Source of the DNA: Paenibacillus phytohabitans
GTDB lineage: Bacteria > Bacillota > Bacilli > Paenibacillales > Paenibacillaceae
NCBI RefSeq assembly: GCF_013141775.1
Contig: NZ_WHOB01000037.1
Coordinates: 113,236 to 177,235 of the forward strand
Reading direction: 5' to 3'
DNA: 64,000 nt
Positions 8,631 to 17,801 of this stretch are shown here, one piece after another. The stretch's first letter is position 1. Each line of letters begins with the position of its first letter. The position numbers were made by a program, and so were the translations under genes. A model generated the notes under the pieces. That model searched no databases, had not been told where the DNA came from, and was given only the letters and a program-made list of their open reading frames with translations.

Positions 8631-10019
8631 TTAGTCCTCCTTGTTATACGGATCGTGGGATTCACCGTGTTCGTTATCCATAGCATAAGGGCCTTTTTTG
8701 ATAACCTTGATGAACAGGCCGATCATTACCGCACCCAATATGGCATAGATTGCGGTAAACGAAATCACCGAGAACAGCACCTGTCCGCTTGTAATATTAG
8801 GTGATACACTGTCTTCCGTAGTCATAAGTCCGAATACTGTCCATGGCTGACGCCCGATCTCCGTCATAATCCAGCCAGACGTGTTGGCAATCGGTGGAAG
8901 CAGCAGCCCCCAGAACATGAACCGCATGAACCAGGTATTGGGTTTGTCCATCTTCTTGCGCCACATGAGGTAGATGGCATACACACCAAGTGCAATCATT
9001 AGCGAGCCTGCCGCAACCATGATCCGGAAGCTCCAGAAGGTTGTTTTGACAGGCGGGATATAATCTCCAGGTCCATACGCTAATTCGTACTCCTTCTGGA
9101 GCTCCAGCATACCCTTAACTTCACCGGAGAATTTACTATAAGACAGGAAGCTGAGGAGATACGGAATCTGCACCTCTCCGCTGCTGGTCTGATTCTCTGT
9201 ATCGATATTAGCAAAGACCGTCCATGGCGCCGGGTCGCCGCTCTCACCCCATAGCCCTTCAGAAGCAGCCATCTTCATTGGCTGTGTTTCAACCAGATAC
9301 TGCGCTTGGGCATGTCCGGCAACAGCTACGCCAAATGAAGAGATAATACCGACAATGGCCGCGATCTCGAACGATTTACGGAAAAAGGCCACGTCCTGCT
9401 TCTTAAGCAATTTATAAGCACTGATCCCCGTTACCAGGAATGCGCCTGTAGCGTATGCGGCAAGCACTGTATGCGGGAACTCCACCAGCAGCTGACCGTT
9501 TGTAATCAGTGCGAAGATATCATTCATTTCAGCCCGTCCGTTGTTGATCTGGAAACCTACCGGATGCTGCATGAACGAGTTGGCGGCCAGAATCCAGAAT
9601 GCCGAGAGCATCGTTCCGAAGGCTACCAGCCAAATCGATAATAGATGAATACGCTTGGATACCTTATCCCAGCCGAAGATCCAGATTCCGATGAACGTGG
9701 ACTCCAGGAAGAATGCCAATAAGGCTTCAATAGCTAGCGGGGCTCCAAAAACATCACCGACGAAGCGCGAATAGTCAGACCAGTTCATTCCGAACTGGAA
9801 CTCCTGCAATATCCCTGTCACTACGCCTACTGCGAAGTTAATGAGGAACAGCTTCCCCCAGAATTGCGCCATTCTTTTGTACTCTTCATTGCCTTTTCTA
9901 ACGTACATGGTCTCCATAATAGCAATTAAGAGCGCTAGTCCGATTGATACCGGCACAAAGAAATAATGAAAAATCGTCGTCGACGCAAATTGTATACGCG
10001 ACAGCATTACTGTATCCAT
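8631..10019 (-). CDS. cydA: Cytochrome bd ubiquinol oxidase subunit I
   Basis: A 462-aa haem-bearing subunit. I chose the ATG at 10019 (MDTVMLSRIQF) because GGGGAG lies about six bases upstream; a longer frame adds eight basic residues with no support. His18 in the FHYFF segment is the expected high-spin haem ligand, FPHT carries the second conserved histidine and FRIMVAAG the methionine that ligates haem b558. EIGRQPW is the conserved family signature. The quinol loop is the short Firmicute type. It is the first gene of cydABCD; two Rex-type operators and a -10 element lie upstream, indicating NADH/NAD+-responsive control. Confidence 0.95.
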   Translation of the reverse strand: MDTVMLSRIQFASTTIFHYFFVPVSIGLALLIAIMETMYVRKGNEEYKRMAQFWGKLFLINFAVGVVTGILQEFQFGMNWSDYSRFVGDVFGAPLAIEALLAFFLESTFIGIWIFGWDKVSKRIHLLSIWLVAFGTMLSAFWILAANSFMQHPVGFQINNGRAEMNDIFALITNGQLLVEFPHTVLAAYATGAFLVTGISAYKLLKKQDVAFFRKSFEIAAIVGIISSFGVAVAGHAQAQYLVETQPMKMAASEGLWGESGDPAPWTVFANIDTENQTSSGEVQIPYLLSFLSYSKFSGEVKGMLELQKEYELAYGPGDYIPPVKTTFWSFRIMVAAGSLMIALGVYAIYLMWRKKMDKPNTWFMRFMFWGLLLPPIANTSGWIMTEIGRQPWTVFGLMTTEDSVSPNITSGQVLFSVISFTAIYAILGAVMIGLFIKVIKKGPYAMDNEHGESHDPYNKED

Positions 10020-10081
10020 ATTTCTCCCCTTCCTTCTCCCCATTCGATATGTCTATTCTGTCAAATTTTCAGGGCCTAAAG

Positions 10082-10097
10082 TGTGATAATTATCACA
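10082..10097. promoter_or_regulatory. Rex-type operator 1 of cydABCD
   Basis: TGTGATAATTATCACA is a perfect 16-bp palindrome with the TGTGA-N6-TCACA core of Rex operators. It overlaps a TATAAT (10097-10102, minus strand) that is the likely cydA -10 box, so bound Rex would block RNA polymerase. Rex control of cyd genes is established in Bacillus; its use here is inferred from the site. Confidence 0.75.
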
Positions 10098-10132
10098 TTA
10101 TACACCCTGTTTGAGCATGAAATTCAATAAAT

Positions 10133-10150
10133 TTGTGACAAATATCACAA
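10133..10150. promoter_or_regulatory. Rex-type operator 2 of cydABCD
   Basis: TTGTGACAAATATCACAA has perfect 6-bp arms (TTGTGA/TCACAA) spaced by six bases, the classical Rex operator. It lies 51 bases upstream of operator 1, close to five helical turns, so cooperative or looping repression is possible. Confidence 0.8.
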
Positions 10151-10166
10151 TATTACATAAAGAAAG

Positions 10167-10195
10167 CAAAAAAAATAAGACGGTTTCACCGTCTT
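10167..10195 (-). terminator. Terminator of the YdjO-like gene
   Basis: An 8-bp stem AAGACGGT/ACCGTCTT (10177-10184 with 10188-10195) is followed on the minus strand by a run of eight or so U residues, separating ydjO from the cyd promoter region. Confidence 0.85.
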
Positions 10196-10242
10196 GGATT
10201 TGTCCATCATTTATAGTTGTCTTGGTTCATAAAGGCATTGGT

Positions 10243-10473
10243 TTAGGTAATGGAAATACCTTTCTTAAGCGATTTGAGATCGCCATTCGAATTAAGCAAT
10301 TGCGGCAGCATCTTCATGCTACGAACCATCGGGGAATGACAGAGACGGCAAGAAGGCGCATGCTCAAATGCGAAATTATCCCTCATCCATCCGTTACATC
10401 CATCGTTGGTACAGGCCCATATTGCGGTATTTTCTTCCGGTACTTCCTCCAAAGGCTTCTTCCGGTAGTTCAT
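10243..10473 (-). CDS. ydjO: YdjO-family cold-inducible small zinc-ribbon-like protein
   Basis: A 76-aa protein that resembles YdjO. It has two cysteine pairs, CTNDGC (about residues 21-26) and CRLC (about 43-46), separated by WMRDNFAFE, suggesting a small metal-binding fold. YdjO-like genes are annotated as cold-inducible and often sit beside csp genes, as here, where the cold-shock gene lies just upstream on the same strand. The region carries its own terminator on each side, so it may be transcribed alone. Its molecular role is not known. Confidence 0.75.
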   Translation of the reverse strand: MNYRKKPLEEVPEENTAIWACTNDGCNGWMRDNFAFEHAPSCRLCHSPMVRSMKMLPQLLNSNGDLKSLKKGISIT

Positions 10474-10513
10474 TGCCGTTCCTCCCTTCCTTTATGTTAC
10501 AAGCTGAGTAACG

Positions 10514-10552
10514 ATAAAAAAAGACCGTCCCAACTTTCACAAGCGGGGACGG
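10514..10552 (-). terminator. Terminator of the cold-shock gene
   Basis: A CCGTCCC/GGGACGG stem (10525-10531 with 10546-10552) is followed on the minus strand by a seven-base U-tract, directly after the csp stop codon. Confidence 0.88.
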
Positions 10553-10565
10553 CACCTTCTATTAA

Positions 10566-10766
10566 TTACAGTTTTACAACGTTTTCGGCTTGTGGTCCGC
10601 GGTTGCCTTGAACAACGTTGAATTCAACGCGTTGGCCTTCGTCCAAAGTTTTGAAGCCGTCGCCAGTGATTGCGCTGAAGTGAACGAATACGTCGCTTCC
10701 GCCTTCAACTTCGATGAAACCGAATCCTTTTTCTGCGTTGAACCATTTAACTGTACCTGTTTGCAT
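10566..10766 (-). CDS. csp: Cold-shock protein (CspA/CspB family)
   Basis: A 66-aa single cold-shock domain starting [20 protein letters not shown]. Both nucleic-acid-binding motifs are visible: RNP1 (KGFGFIEV) and RNP2 (VFVHFSAI). It is a cytosolic RNA/ssDNA chaperone. The ATG at 10766 is chosen because GGAGGT lies eight bases upstream; an in-frame extension has no such site. About 130 bases upstream lack a gene and may hold the long 5' leader that is typical of csp mRNAs, but I could not define a cold-shock box. Confidence 0.93.
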   Translation of the reverse strand: MQTGTVKWFNAEKGFGFIEVEGGSDVFVHFSAITGDGFKTLDEGQRVEFNVVQGNRGPQAENVVKL

Positions 10767-10910
10767 GTGTGTTACCTCCACAAATTTAAATTAATATGTT
10801 CTTTTTATCTTCAGACAAAGAAAAAATTCACACATTGAGAAAGGTTGTGATTCATTTGACAGCCCTTTTCAATGCGAGAATTAGGTATCAATTGTATGAA
10901 TAATTTCATG

Positions 10911-11093
10911 TTACCACACCTTATTAACAAAGGCAAGCTGTCCCATCCGAATTTCTCCGTTTTTTCCCTTATAAGGTCTTCTTCCCAATGTAAGGGTTAC
11001 CAGTTGGTCTAAATAGTAATATTTATAGCCGATATCATTGTTTACCCCATTAATTTGGACTTGAAACGGGCTCCGTCCTCTTAAATTTTGCAT
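10911..11093 (-). CDS. Possible small hypothetical protein or gene remnant
   Basis: A 60-aa reading frame with a protein-like composition (INGVNNDIGYKYYYLDQLVT) and no homology I recognise. The frame stays open 13 codons upstream of the ATG without any start codon, and no ribosome-binding site precedes the ATG. It may therefore be a decayed gene, a miscalled start, or a chance frame. It lies 67 bases after the htrA stop codon on the same strand, with no clear terminator between. Confidence 0.35.
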   Translation of the reverse strand: MQNLRGRSPFQVQINGVNNDIGYKYYYLDQLVTLTLGRRPYKGKNGEIRMGQLAFVNKVW

Positions 11094-11160
11094 AAAAGGA
11101 CGGCATGAACCGTTTCCGTTATCCTGACTGCCTTATTATTATATACGGCGGCTTCCGGTT

Positions 11161-12408
11161 TTATTCCTCGGGTTTCTCAAGAAGTTGTACCGTCACCTGC
11201 TTCACTTCACCATTGCGGTAAAATGTAATTTGCAGATCATCCCCGATCTTGGTATGGTCGTACAGATATTTGCGCAGGGACAAGGTGGATGTAATCGACT
11301 TATCATCAAACTTGGTAATTACATCATTGAATTGCAGGCCTGCATCCTTAGCCGGACCCACTGCATCCAATACTACAACCCCGTCGGTTACCGTAGTTGG
11401 AAGGTTAAGCTCTTTGCGCTGGTCTTCAGCAAGCGGTACATACGGATTATTCAAATCTACAGAGTACACGCCCAGGTAGGAACGGGCAATTTTCCCGTTA
11501 GCCGCAAGCTCATCCGCTGTCTCCATTACATGGTTGGCAGGAATCGCGAATCCCAGCCCCTCCACACCCGTATCCGAAATCTTCATCGTGTTGATGCCGA
11601 TCACTTTGCCGTCCAGGTCAACCAGTGCGCCTCCGCTGTTGCCTTCATTAATGGCAGCATCGGTCTGGATAACCTCCTGCTCCCAGTCGTATACCCCATC
11701 CTGGTTCAGAGATACCGGGATCGTCCGCTCTGTATTGCTCACAATGCCAGAGGTCAGCGTATCGCCGAGGCCCAGCGGGTTACCGATCGCAATGACCGTC
11801 TCACCCAGACGCAGTTTGGAGGAATCCCCGATCTGCGCAACCGTGTTGATACCTTTGGAATCAATAGAAAGCACTGCGATATCACTCACCTTGTCGGCAC
11901 CGACCAGCTCTGCCTTGCGGGTCACACCATCCACGGTAACAACCTCCAGCTTGCTGGAGCCTTCAATCACATGATTATTGGTAATGATATATGCCTTATC
12001 TTCATCTTTTTTATAGATAACTCCCGATCCTAATGCAGACTCATCGAGAATATTAAGTTCCTTGTTGTCTTCCTTATGGTTAATGATGCTTACTGCCGCC
12101 GGGCGGACAAGCGCAGCAGCCTGAATAATCCGGTCAAATGGATCGGCACTGCTCACAGCCACCTTGTCAATGACTGCCGGGGCCTGTGCTTTCTCCTCGG
12201 TGAACTGTCCCGTCACCAGACTGAACAGCAATACAGCCACAACCGCACTGCATACGGAGCTGATCAGCGATACCTGCCATGTTGCCAGCGAACGCCGTGA
12301 TCTGCGGACAGACCATTTCCCTTCGGCGTATCCTTTGGAGGTACCTTGTTTGCCGGCTCTGCGCCGCGACACCTTGGTTGAATAGAAATCATCATCAAAC
12401 AATCCCAC
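11161..12408 (-). CDS. htrA: HtrA-like membrane serine protease with PDZ domain
   Basis: A 415-aa S1C protease. A cytosolic N-terminus of about 45 residues precedes one membrane segment (about residues 46-66), a trypsin-like domain and a C-terminal PDZ domain. The triad is visible as His in NNHVIEG (about 145), Asp in DIAVLS (about 175) and Ser in NEGNSGGAL (about 257). I chose the GTG at 12408 because GGGGAGAGG sits about seven bases upstream; a longer frame lacks this. It corresponds to YyxA/HtrC at the end of the Bacillus walRK operon. It should degrade or refold misfolded exported proteins at the outer face of the membrane. A spacer and opposing gene separate it from walJ, so it likely has its own promoter. 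Confidence 0.9.
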   Translation of the reverse strand: MGLFDDDFYSTKVSRRRAGKQGTSKGYAEGKWSVRRSRRSLATWQVSLISSVCSAVVAVLLFSLVTGQFTEEKAQAPAVIDKVAVSSADPFDRIIQAAALVRPAAVSIINHKEDNKELNILDESALGSGVIYKKDEDKAYIITNNHVIEGSSKLEVVTVDGVTRKAELVGADKVSDIAVLSIDSKGINTVAQIGDSSKLRLGETVIAIGNPLGLGDTLTSGIVSNTERTIPVSLNQDGVYDWEQEVIQTDAAINEGNSGGALVDLDGKVIGINTMKISDTGVEGLGFAIPANHVMETADELAANGKIARSYLGVYSVDLNNPYVPLAEDQRKELNLPTTVTDGVVVLDAVGPAKDAGLQFNDVITKFDDKSITSTLSLRKYLYDHTKIGDDLQITFYRNGEVKQVTVQLLEKPEE

Positions 12409-12793
12409 GTTAAATCCTCTCCCCTCTATTGCCACCGCATTCAAGACCTGAACGCCAAGCAACCACGCCCGAGCTTAACCGCTATATCTCTTAGACTTCA
12501 CAAAGTGCTAAAAGGTTTCACTTGATTCATTCACCACATTCCTGTGGGTTCTAAGCGTAAGGGGGCTCTCCTATTCTTGCAACCTACTAAAAAGTTTATA
12601 AGCTTGTATCCGGAATATTTTGCAACCTAAAAGACTACACTAGAATTAGAAGCGGCAACAGCTCATAACTTAAAGGAACGGTCTATATGATTGTATCACA
12701 GGCAGCACCGCCGCCCACATTTTTTCTGTGTTAAAAAAGATGCGAATTTTTAACATTCCCGCTACAAATTCATTTCAAAAGGAGGGCCGGACT
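12409..12793. other. Intergenic region with htrA and small-gene promoters
   Basis: A 385-base space between divergent genes. The 10-mer TTGCAACCTA occurs twice in direct orientation (12577-12586 and 12620-12629). On the minus strand the second copy supplies TTGCAA as a possible -35, with TTATAA 18 bases downstream as a candidate -10 for htrA. I see no other coding or RNA signal. Confidence 0.35.
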
Positions 12794-13000
12794 ATGGAGT
12801 CATTCTCAACAAGTATGGATCTGGTACAGTTTATCGGCAAGCTGGGTGATCTCAAGGATGAACACTACCACCTGATTCTTGTCCAAAGTGCGATGATCGA
12901 GCTGCTGATTGACAAAGGGCTGTTCTCCCGCCAGGAGCTGGAGCACAAAATCACTGAAGTGGACCGCCTTATGACTGGCTCACCTTATCCCATGGCGTAG
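12794..13000 (+). CDS. Conserved-looking 68-aa protein of unknown function
   Basis: A 68-aa cytosolic protein (MESFSTSMDLVQFIGKLGDL...) rich in predicted helix. The ATG at 12794 is fixed by AGGAGG about eight bases upstream; a longer frame is unsupported. The segment IELLIDKGLFSRQELEHKI resembles the short helical ends of several Firmicute proteins, but I cannot assign a family. It is convergent with walJ and overlaps its 3' end by 32 bases. It is transcribed against the local strand bias. Confidence 0.7.
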   Translation: MESFSTSMDLVQFIGKLGDLKDEHYHLILVQSAMIELLIDKGLFSRQELEHKITEVDRLMTGSPYPMA

Positions 13001-13775
13001 GCCGGTCATAGTAGGTGTCACAGAGCCTGAACTCGCTGTCTTTGAAGAAGCAGCCCCGGTCCTCCATTGCCCCGCGTACAGACATTTTTGCCAGATCCAT
13101 CATGTTGTGGTCTCTGCTCAAATGAGCCAGATAGGTGCGTTTGGTCCGCCCCGTCAGAATCTCGCTGAGCGCTGCTCCCGCCGCCTCATTGGACAGATGC
13201 CCCAGATCGCCAAGAATCCGCCGCTTCGTATTCCACGGGTAACGTCCCATCCGCAGCATCTCAATATCATGATTCGATTCCAGCACGAGCACATCGGCAT
13301 CCGATATTGCCGTCCTTACCTTGTCGCTGACATACCCGAGGTCTGTGGCTACGCACAGCTTCTCTTTGCCGTCATAGAAATTGTAGGCTACCGGTTCCGC
13401 TGCATCATGGGAAATCGCGAACGACTCTACCCGCATACTGCCGAAATCCCGGTGCTGGCCGGTTTCCATAATGACCCGGTTATGCTCGGCAATCTTCCCG
13501 ATCCCCTTCTCTATCGCTCCCCAGGTATTGGTATTCGCATAGATCGGAAGATCATATTTGCGCGCCATCGCCCCAAGCCCTTTAATATGATCAGAATGCT
13601 CATGGGTCACAAGAATTCCGTCTAACTCTGCTCCTGTCAGCTCACGCATCGCCAGCAGCTCATCTATCCGTTTGGCGCTAAGGCCCGCATCGATCATAAG
13701 CGTGGTCTCACCGTTCCGCACCACCGTCACATTCCCGGTAGAACCGCTGGACAGTACTGTAAATGAAATCCCCAT
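12969..13775 (-). CDS. walJ: WalJ/YycJ metallo-beta-lactamase-fold hydrolase
   Basis: A 268-aa MBL-fold protein (MGISFTVLSSGSTGN...) with the metal-binding motif THEHSDH near residue 58. It is the usual member of the walRK operon. YycJ-type proteins are predicted phosphodiesterase-like nucleases and have been linked to coordinating DNA replication with cell-wall metabolism and to mismatch repair. The ATG at 13775 follows AGGAGAG, and the spacing to yycI is 16 bases. A longer frame reaching back into yycI is not supported. Confidence 0.9.
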   Translation of the reverse strand: MGISFTVLSSGSTGNVTVVRNGETTLMIDAGLSAKRIDELLAMRELTGAELDGILVTHEHSDHIKGLGAMARKYDLPIYANTNTWGAIEKGIGKIAEHNRVIMETGQHRDFGSMRVESFAISHDAAEPVAYNFYDGKEKLCVATDLGYVSDKVRTAISDADVLVLESNHDIEMLRMGRYPWNTKRRILGDLGHLSNEAAGAALSEILTGRTKRTYLAHLSRDHNMMDLAKMSVRGAMEDRGCFFKDSEFRLCDTYYDRPTPWDKVSQS

Positions 13776-13791
13776 ATCTCTCCTGCTCCTT

Positions 13792-14532
13792 CTACTCTGT
13801 TGTCTTGGGACTGATAATGTCCGCACTTATCGCATCCACGTAATAGGCACTGCCGTTCTCCAGCATAAACCGCCACATCGGCGAAGCCACCTGACTCTCG
13901 GAATTGAACAATTCGCCGTAATAGCCAAGCTCAATCTCCTTCACCGCAGAATCGGCCGGAAAATACTTCTCGATCAGGCTGCTTAGCGCCTGTGAGGCCG
14001 GAAGCACCTTTTGCAGATTATCACTCCGGCTTGCACCGATCTCAATCTGCGGCCAGCGGTACGCCACAATCTTCTGATCGCTGTTGATCAGCTCCAGCCT
14101 TACTCTGAACAGCGACCACTTATTGTCCACCAGCGGATGAAGCACGAACTTGCCCACCTCGCTCTCCTGTGAATCAAAGCGGTAATTCGCGATATCTGTT
14201 ATCTGGCTCTCCAGCAGACTGCTCAGCTCGGAGAACGAGGAATACATCAGCTTGCTGTCGATCGGCTCATTAAGCTTCACCGGCACTTCATTCTGCTCTT
14301 CTCCAGAGTAGCGGTACGTGATATCCGGCAGCTGCGGAGTGGCAGCCGGAATCGGACACAGCAGCCGGATGCCCTTCTCCTCCATCACCGCCTGCGTTTC
14401 TGCGGACAGGGAAGTGAAATCAAGCCCCGCGCTAACCTGATCGCGCACGTCTATCCATAGCTGATAGCATAGCAGCAGATTCAGCACCAGAAAGGCGTAG
14501 ATTAATACACTTTTGGCTCTTCCCCAGTCCAT
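13792..14532 (-). CDS. yycI: Two-component regulatory protein YycI (WalI)
   Basis: A 246-aa protein with one N-terminal membrane anchor (about residues 8-28) and an extracytoplasmic domain. It fits YycI, which together with YycH binds the WalK kinase in the membrane and adjusts its activity. The order yycH-yycI-walJ is standard. A 144-base spacer containing a dispersed repeat separates it from yycH, which is larger than usual for this operon. Confidence 0.85.
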   Translation of the reverse strand: MDWGRAKSVLIYAFLVLNLLLCYQLWIDVRDQVSAGLDFTSLSAETQAVMEEKGIRLLCPIPAATPQLPDITYRYSGEEQNEVPVKLNEPIDSKLMYSSFSELSSLLESQITDIANYRFDSQESEVGKFVLHPLVDNKWSLFRVRLELINSDQKIVAYRWPQIEIGASRSDNLQKVLPASQALSSLIEKYFPADSAVKEIELGYYGELFNSESQVASPMWRFMLENGSAYYVDAISADIISPKTTE

Positions 14533-14585
14533 ACCGTTTCCTCCTCAGATAACAACGTAAGGCTAAGACGTCACTACGGTGAATA

Positions 14586-14640
14586 TTGGACTTCCGGCCG
14601 CTGCCGCTCCTACAGTTCCAAAATCCCGCTTCGATCCTCC
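14586..14640. repeat. Dispersed repeat copy 1 (yycH-yycI spacer)
   Basis: CTTCCGGCCGCTGCC (14591-14605) followed directly by GCTCCTACAGTTCCAAAAT (14606-14624) matches two blocks of a longer element at 35212-35330, which has an extra internal stretch of about 70 bases. The 19-base second block is identical in both places. This copy is thus an internally deleted member of an intergenic repeat family. Confidence 0.55.
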
Positions 14641-14676
14641 ACGCCTTTTGTTAAATCAGCTTTGCTTTCCTCTAAT

Positions 14677-15969
14677 CTAATTCAGCGTCAGCACACTGCC
14701 GTCACTGAGCGTCACGCGCCAGACCGGACGAAGCTGCAGCTTCTCCTCAGTCAGCGTAGGCATATAGGCGGGCGTCAGATCGGTGACCCGCAAGGAGCTG
14801 CCGATCCGGGCCAGCCGCTGCTTCAGCGCTTCACCCCCGGACAGCTCAACAATTGTTTTCTCGGACTTCTCTTCATCCATATACATCAGGGAGCGCTCAT
14901 AAGAGGATACAGTCCCCTGCTGCAGCTCCAGATGGATCACACCATACTGGAGCTGAGGATTACTCATAATCGGATAGGAGCCAGATGGATAGGCACCGTA
15001 ATATTGCTGAAAGGACACCTTGCGGTCCTGCCGGCCTTCTTCTGTCGCAGCCAGCCTGTAGGTTCCGTTCCAGCCGCCATGGTTATTGACGAATTCCACC
15101 GCCTCCAGCGCATCCTTCGCCGGTGTGCTGTCCCCGTCCGGAAGTGCTGCAGGATCACTATAGCTCATCCAGTTCTGCTCCTGGTCCACCTGCAGGCTGC
15201 GTTTGCTGTCGGTGTAGATTTTGGAGCCGTCCTTCTCAGGAATATATCTTGTGCTGCCTGCATCGAAGAACAGATTGCTCTGCATTTGCTCAATGGTATA
15301 CATACCCGCAGGCATCACTACCTCAACCAGCGGAATTGCTGCTTCCGGAACATAATACTCACCGTTCACTGCGGTATAAGGCGTCAGATTCTTGCCGAAG
15401 TCCACATGCTGCTGCACATCCTGAACCGTCAGGTCGGCTTTGGCCGCCTCATACACAATATCACCGCGTGTGCTGAAGAAGATGGCATGCGCTTTGGAAT
15501 CATTCTTGATATTGTAAATCCAGATCCGGTCGATGCTCTCTCCTTCAAACAGCGAATCCGGCGAGATCTGCATCACCCGCTGCAGCAGCGTTACTGGAAT
15601 GCCTGCCCCGAAGGACAGCTCAATGCCCGGATTCTCGCTGCGGATCTTATTCCAGTCGAAATCCTGCACGGAGCGGCGCTGGAAGCTCTCGAAGCTGCGC
15701 CCCTTCAGCCGGTTCAGAATCAGATTATAGAAGGTTGAACTGGGATAGAAAAGCGTGTGCTTGTCCTCTCCCATATGAATGATCATTTTATCCGGGTAGA
15801 GCAGGTTCTCTACCTTCTCTTTAGGTCCCATAATATCGGTCTTCACATATTGGCTCTCCGACAATACCGCCGAATCACTGCCCGGCAGCCTGTAAATTAA
15901 GTAATAGCTCTCCACAAGGCTTCCGAGTATAAGCAGGAACAGCATCCATGACTTGATTTTCTCCTTCAC
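14677..15969 (-). CDS. yycH: Two-component regulatory protein YycH (WalH)
   Basis: A 430-aa protein with a single N-terminal membrane segment (about residues 8-26) and a large extracytoplasmic part. By position immediately after walK, by length and by general layout it is YycH, which acts with YycI to modulate WalK autokinase activity. It overlaps the walK 3' end by four bases (ATGA), a sign of translational coupling. Confidence 0.88.
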   Translation of the reverse strand: MKEKIKSWMLFLLILGSLVESYYLIYRLPGSDSAVLSESQYVKTDIMGPKEKVENLLYPDKMIIHMGEDKHTLFYPSSTFYNLILNRLKGRSFESFQRRSVQDFDWNKIRSENPGIELSFGAGIPVTLLQRVMQISPDSLFEGESIDRIWIYNIKNDSKAHAIFFSTRGDIVYEAAKADLTVQDVQQHVDFGKNLTPYTAVNGEYYVPEAAIPLVEVVMPAGMYTIEQMQSNLFFDAGSTRYIPEKDGSKIYTDSKRSLQVDQEQNWMSYSDPAALPDGDSTPAKDALEAVEFVNNHGGWNGTYRLAATEEGRQDRKVSFQQYYGAYPSGSYPIMSNPQLQYGVIHLELQQGTVSSYERSLMYMDEEKSEKTIVELSGGEALKQRLARIGSSLRVTDLTPAYMPTLTEEKLQLRPVWRVTLSDGSVLTLN

Positions 15970-17801
15970 GCCTCACTCCCCCTATGCTTCATCAAAGGCA
16001 GCGTGAACGTTACCAGAGAGCCTTCATTCAGCTCAGACTGCAGGGAAATGGAGCCGCCGTGCGCTTTGACAATTTCCCGGGCAATGGACAGCCCGAGACC
16101 CGTTCCGCCCATGTTCCGGGAGCGGGCTTTATCGACCCGGTAAAAGCGTTCGAAGATGCGTTCAATATCTTTCTTCGGAATTCCGATCCCGGAATCGCGT
16201 ACAGAAACGGCCAGCATTCCGTCCTCAGTCCTATGGGCTTCAAGCCGGATCGTTCCGCCTTCAGGCGTATATTTCAAGGCATTGGAGACCAGGTTGCCCA
16301 GCACCTGATCAATCTGATCACGGTCCAGCCAGGCAGCGGCTACGTCCTTATGCACTCTCGTGCTGATATGAATCCGCTTCTGGCGGATCTGGAAGGAGAA
16401 GCGGTCCGCCACATCCTCCAGCATCTCGGAGATATCTGTCTGCTGAATACGCAGACTGGACTCCTTCGAATCCAAGCGTGACAGATGCAGCAGATCGGTG
16501 ACCAGGCGGATCATCCGCTCCGTTTCGTTGCGGATAACCCCGACGAACCGCACGGCAAGCTGCGGATCATCCAGCGCACCGTCATCCAGCGCCTCCGCAT
16601 AGCTCTTAATGGTGGTGAGCGGCGTCCGCAGCTCATGCGATACATTCGCTACGAACTCACGGCGCGACTCCTCGAGATTCTCTTGCTCGGTGACATCCTG
16701 CAGCACCGCAATCGTCCCGGCGATCCGGCCGCCATCGCGCCGGTGGATCGGGGTGAAGGTGACCCGCACGATATTCGGGTCCTCTCCGCCCATCGGAGAC
16801 AGATGGAGCATTGCCGACTGCGCATTGCCCTGGGCCAGCGAGCCGGACTGCTCATGGTCAAGGCCGAGCAGCTCATCGAGCGGCGCTCCCTCAGGAAGCG
16901 GCCCTTCCGCTCCAAGCATCAGGGCGGCGCGGGTGTTCATCAGAATGACTGCGCCGCTCTCATCTGTCGCTACCACGCCATCACTCATATTCGCGAGGAT
17001 GGAGGACAGCTTCTCCTTCTCCTCTTCATTCTGCGACAGCGCTTCACGCAGTCTGTCCGTCATATAGTTGAATGCCTGGCTCAGCTGGCCAATCTCATCG
17101 TTGCCGAATACGGGAACCTTCCGGTTGAAGCGGCCTTCTGCCACCGCAGTGGCATGCTTGGTCATTTCTTTTATCGGATGGGTAATCGTATGCGCGAGTA
17201 TAACCCCCAGCACCGCTGTCAGCGCGAGCGCCAGCAGCAGCCCCGAGAGGAATACGCTGTTAATCCGGCTCATGGTGGCATATAGATCCTTCATATCTGC
17301 GGCGATATAGATCGCCCCTACGACCTTATCACCGGAAATCACCGGCTTGGCTACAACCTTCTTGCGCACGTTGTCATCCGCAATGATATATTCCTCGTTG
17401 TCACTGATACCCTGCAAGGCACGGCTGACAACCGTCTGCGTATTGCGCCGGCCCACATAATCATTCTGTGAAGGAACAGAGGTGGTAATAATCTTGCCGC
17501 TCGCATCTAGCACCTGGATTTCTGCGCCGTTAATATACAGATTGTTCACCATGCCCCGCAGGCTTTCCACAGCAGATTCTTCATCTGCCGTGCCCGTCTC
17601 ACTCCCGAACTTGTCGGCGGTAAGGATCGAGAGCATCTCTGCACGCGCCTTCAGGTCCTTGGTGAAATTATCGGTCAGGGAATTCTTCATGGAGCTGACA
17701 AAGTATACGCCGATCAGCTGCATCGCAATCAGAATCAGCAGCACATAAATTACGATAAGCCTGGCCTGAATCGTCCGGAAAAAGGACAGTGCTTTCATCA
17801 C
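15966..17801 (-). CDS. walK: Cell-wall sensor histidine kinase WalK (YycG)
   Basis: A 611-aa membrane kinase. Order: first membrane segment (about 12-34), extracellular Cache-like sensor, second membrane segment (about 185-207), HAMP, PAS (about 265-370), HisKA with phospho-acceptor His in VSHELRTPL (about 389), and HATPase with N box [14 protein letters not shown] and G box [19 protein letters not shown]. It phosphorylates WalR to control cell-wall hydrolases and is essential in most Firmicutes. It overlaps walR by four bases and yycH by four bases. Confidence 0.95.
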   Translation of the reverse strand: MMKALSFFRTIQARLIVIYVLLILIAMQLIGVYFVSSMKNSLTDNFTKDLKARAEMLSILTADKFGSETGTADEESAVESLRGMVNNLYINGAEIQVLDASGKIITTSVPSQNDYVGRRNTQTVVSRALQGISDNEEYIIADDNVRKKVVAKPVISGDKVVGAIYIAADMKDLYATMSRINSVFLSGLLLALALTAVLGVILAHTITHPIKEMTKHATAVAEGRFNRKVPVFGNDEIGQLSQAFNYMTDRLREALSQNEEEKEKLSSILANMSDGVVATDESGAVILMNTRAALMLGAEGPLPEGAPLDELLGLDHEQSGSLAQGNAQSAMLHLSPMGGEDPNIVRVTFTPIHRRDGGRIAGTIAVLQDVTEQENLEESRREFVANVSHELRTPLTTIKSYAEALDDGALDDPQLAVRFVGVIRNETERMIRLVTDLLHLSRLDSKESSLRIQQTDISEMLEDVADRFSFQIRQKRIHISTRVHKDVAAAWLDRDQIDQVLGNLVSNALKYTPEGGTIRLEAHRTEDGMLAVSVRDSGIGIPKKDIERIFERFYRVDKARSRNMGGTGLGLSIAREIVKAHGGSISLQSELNEGSLVTFTLPLMKHRGSEA

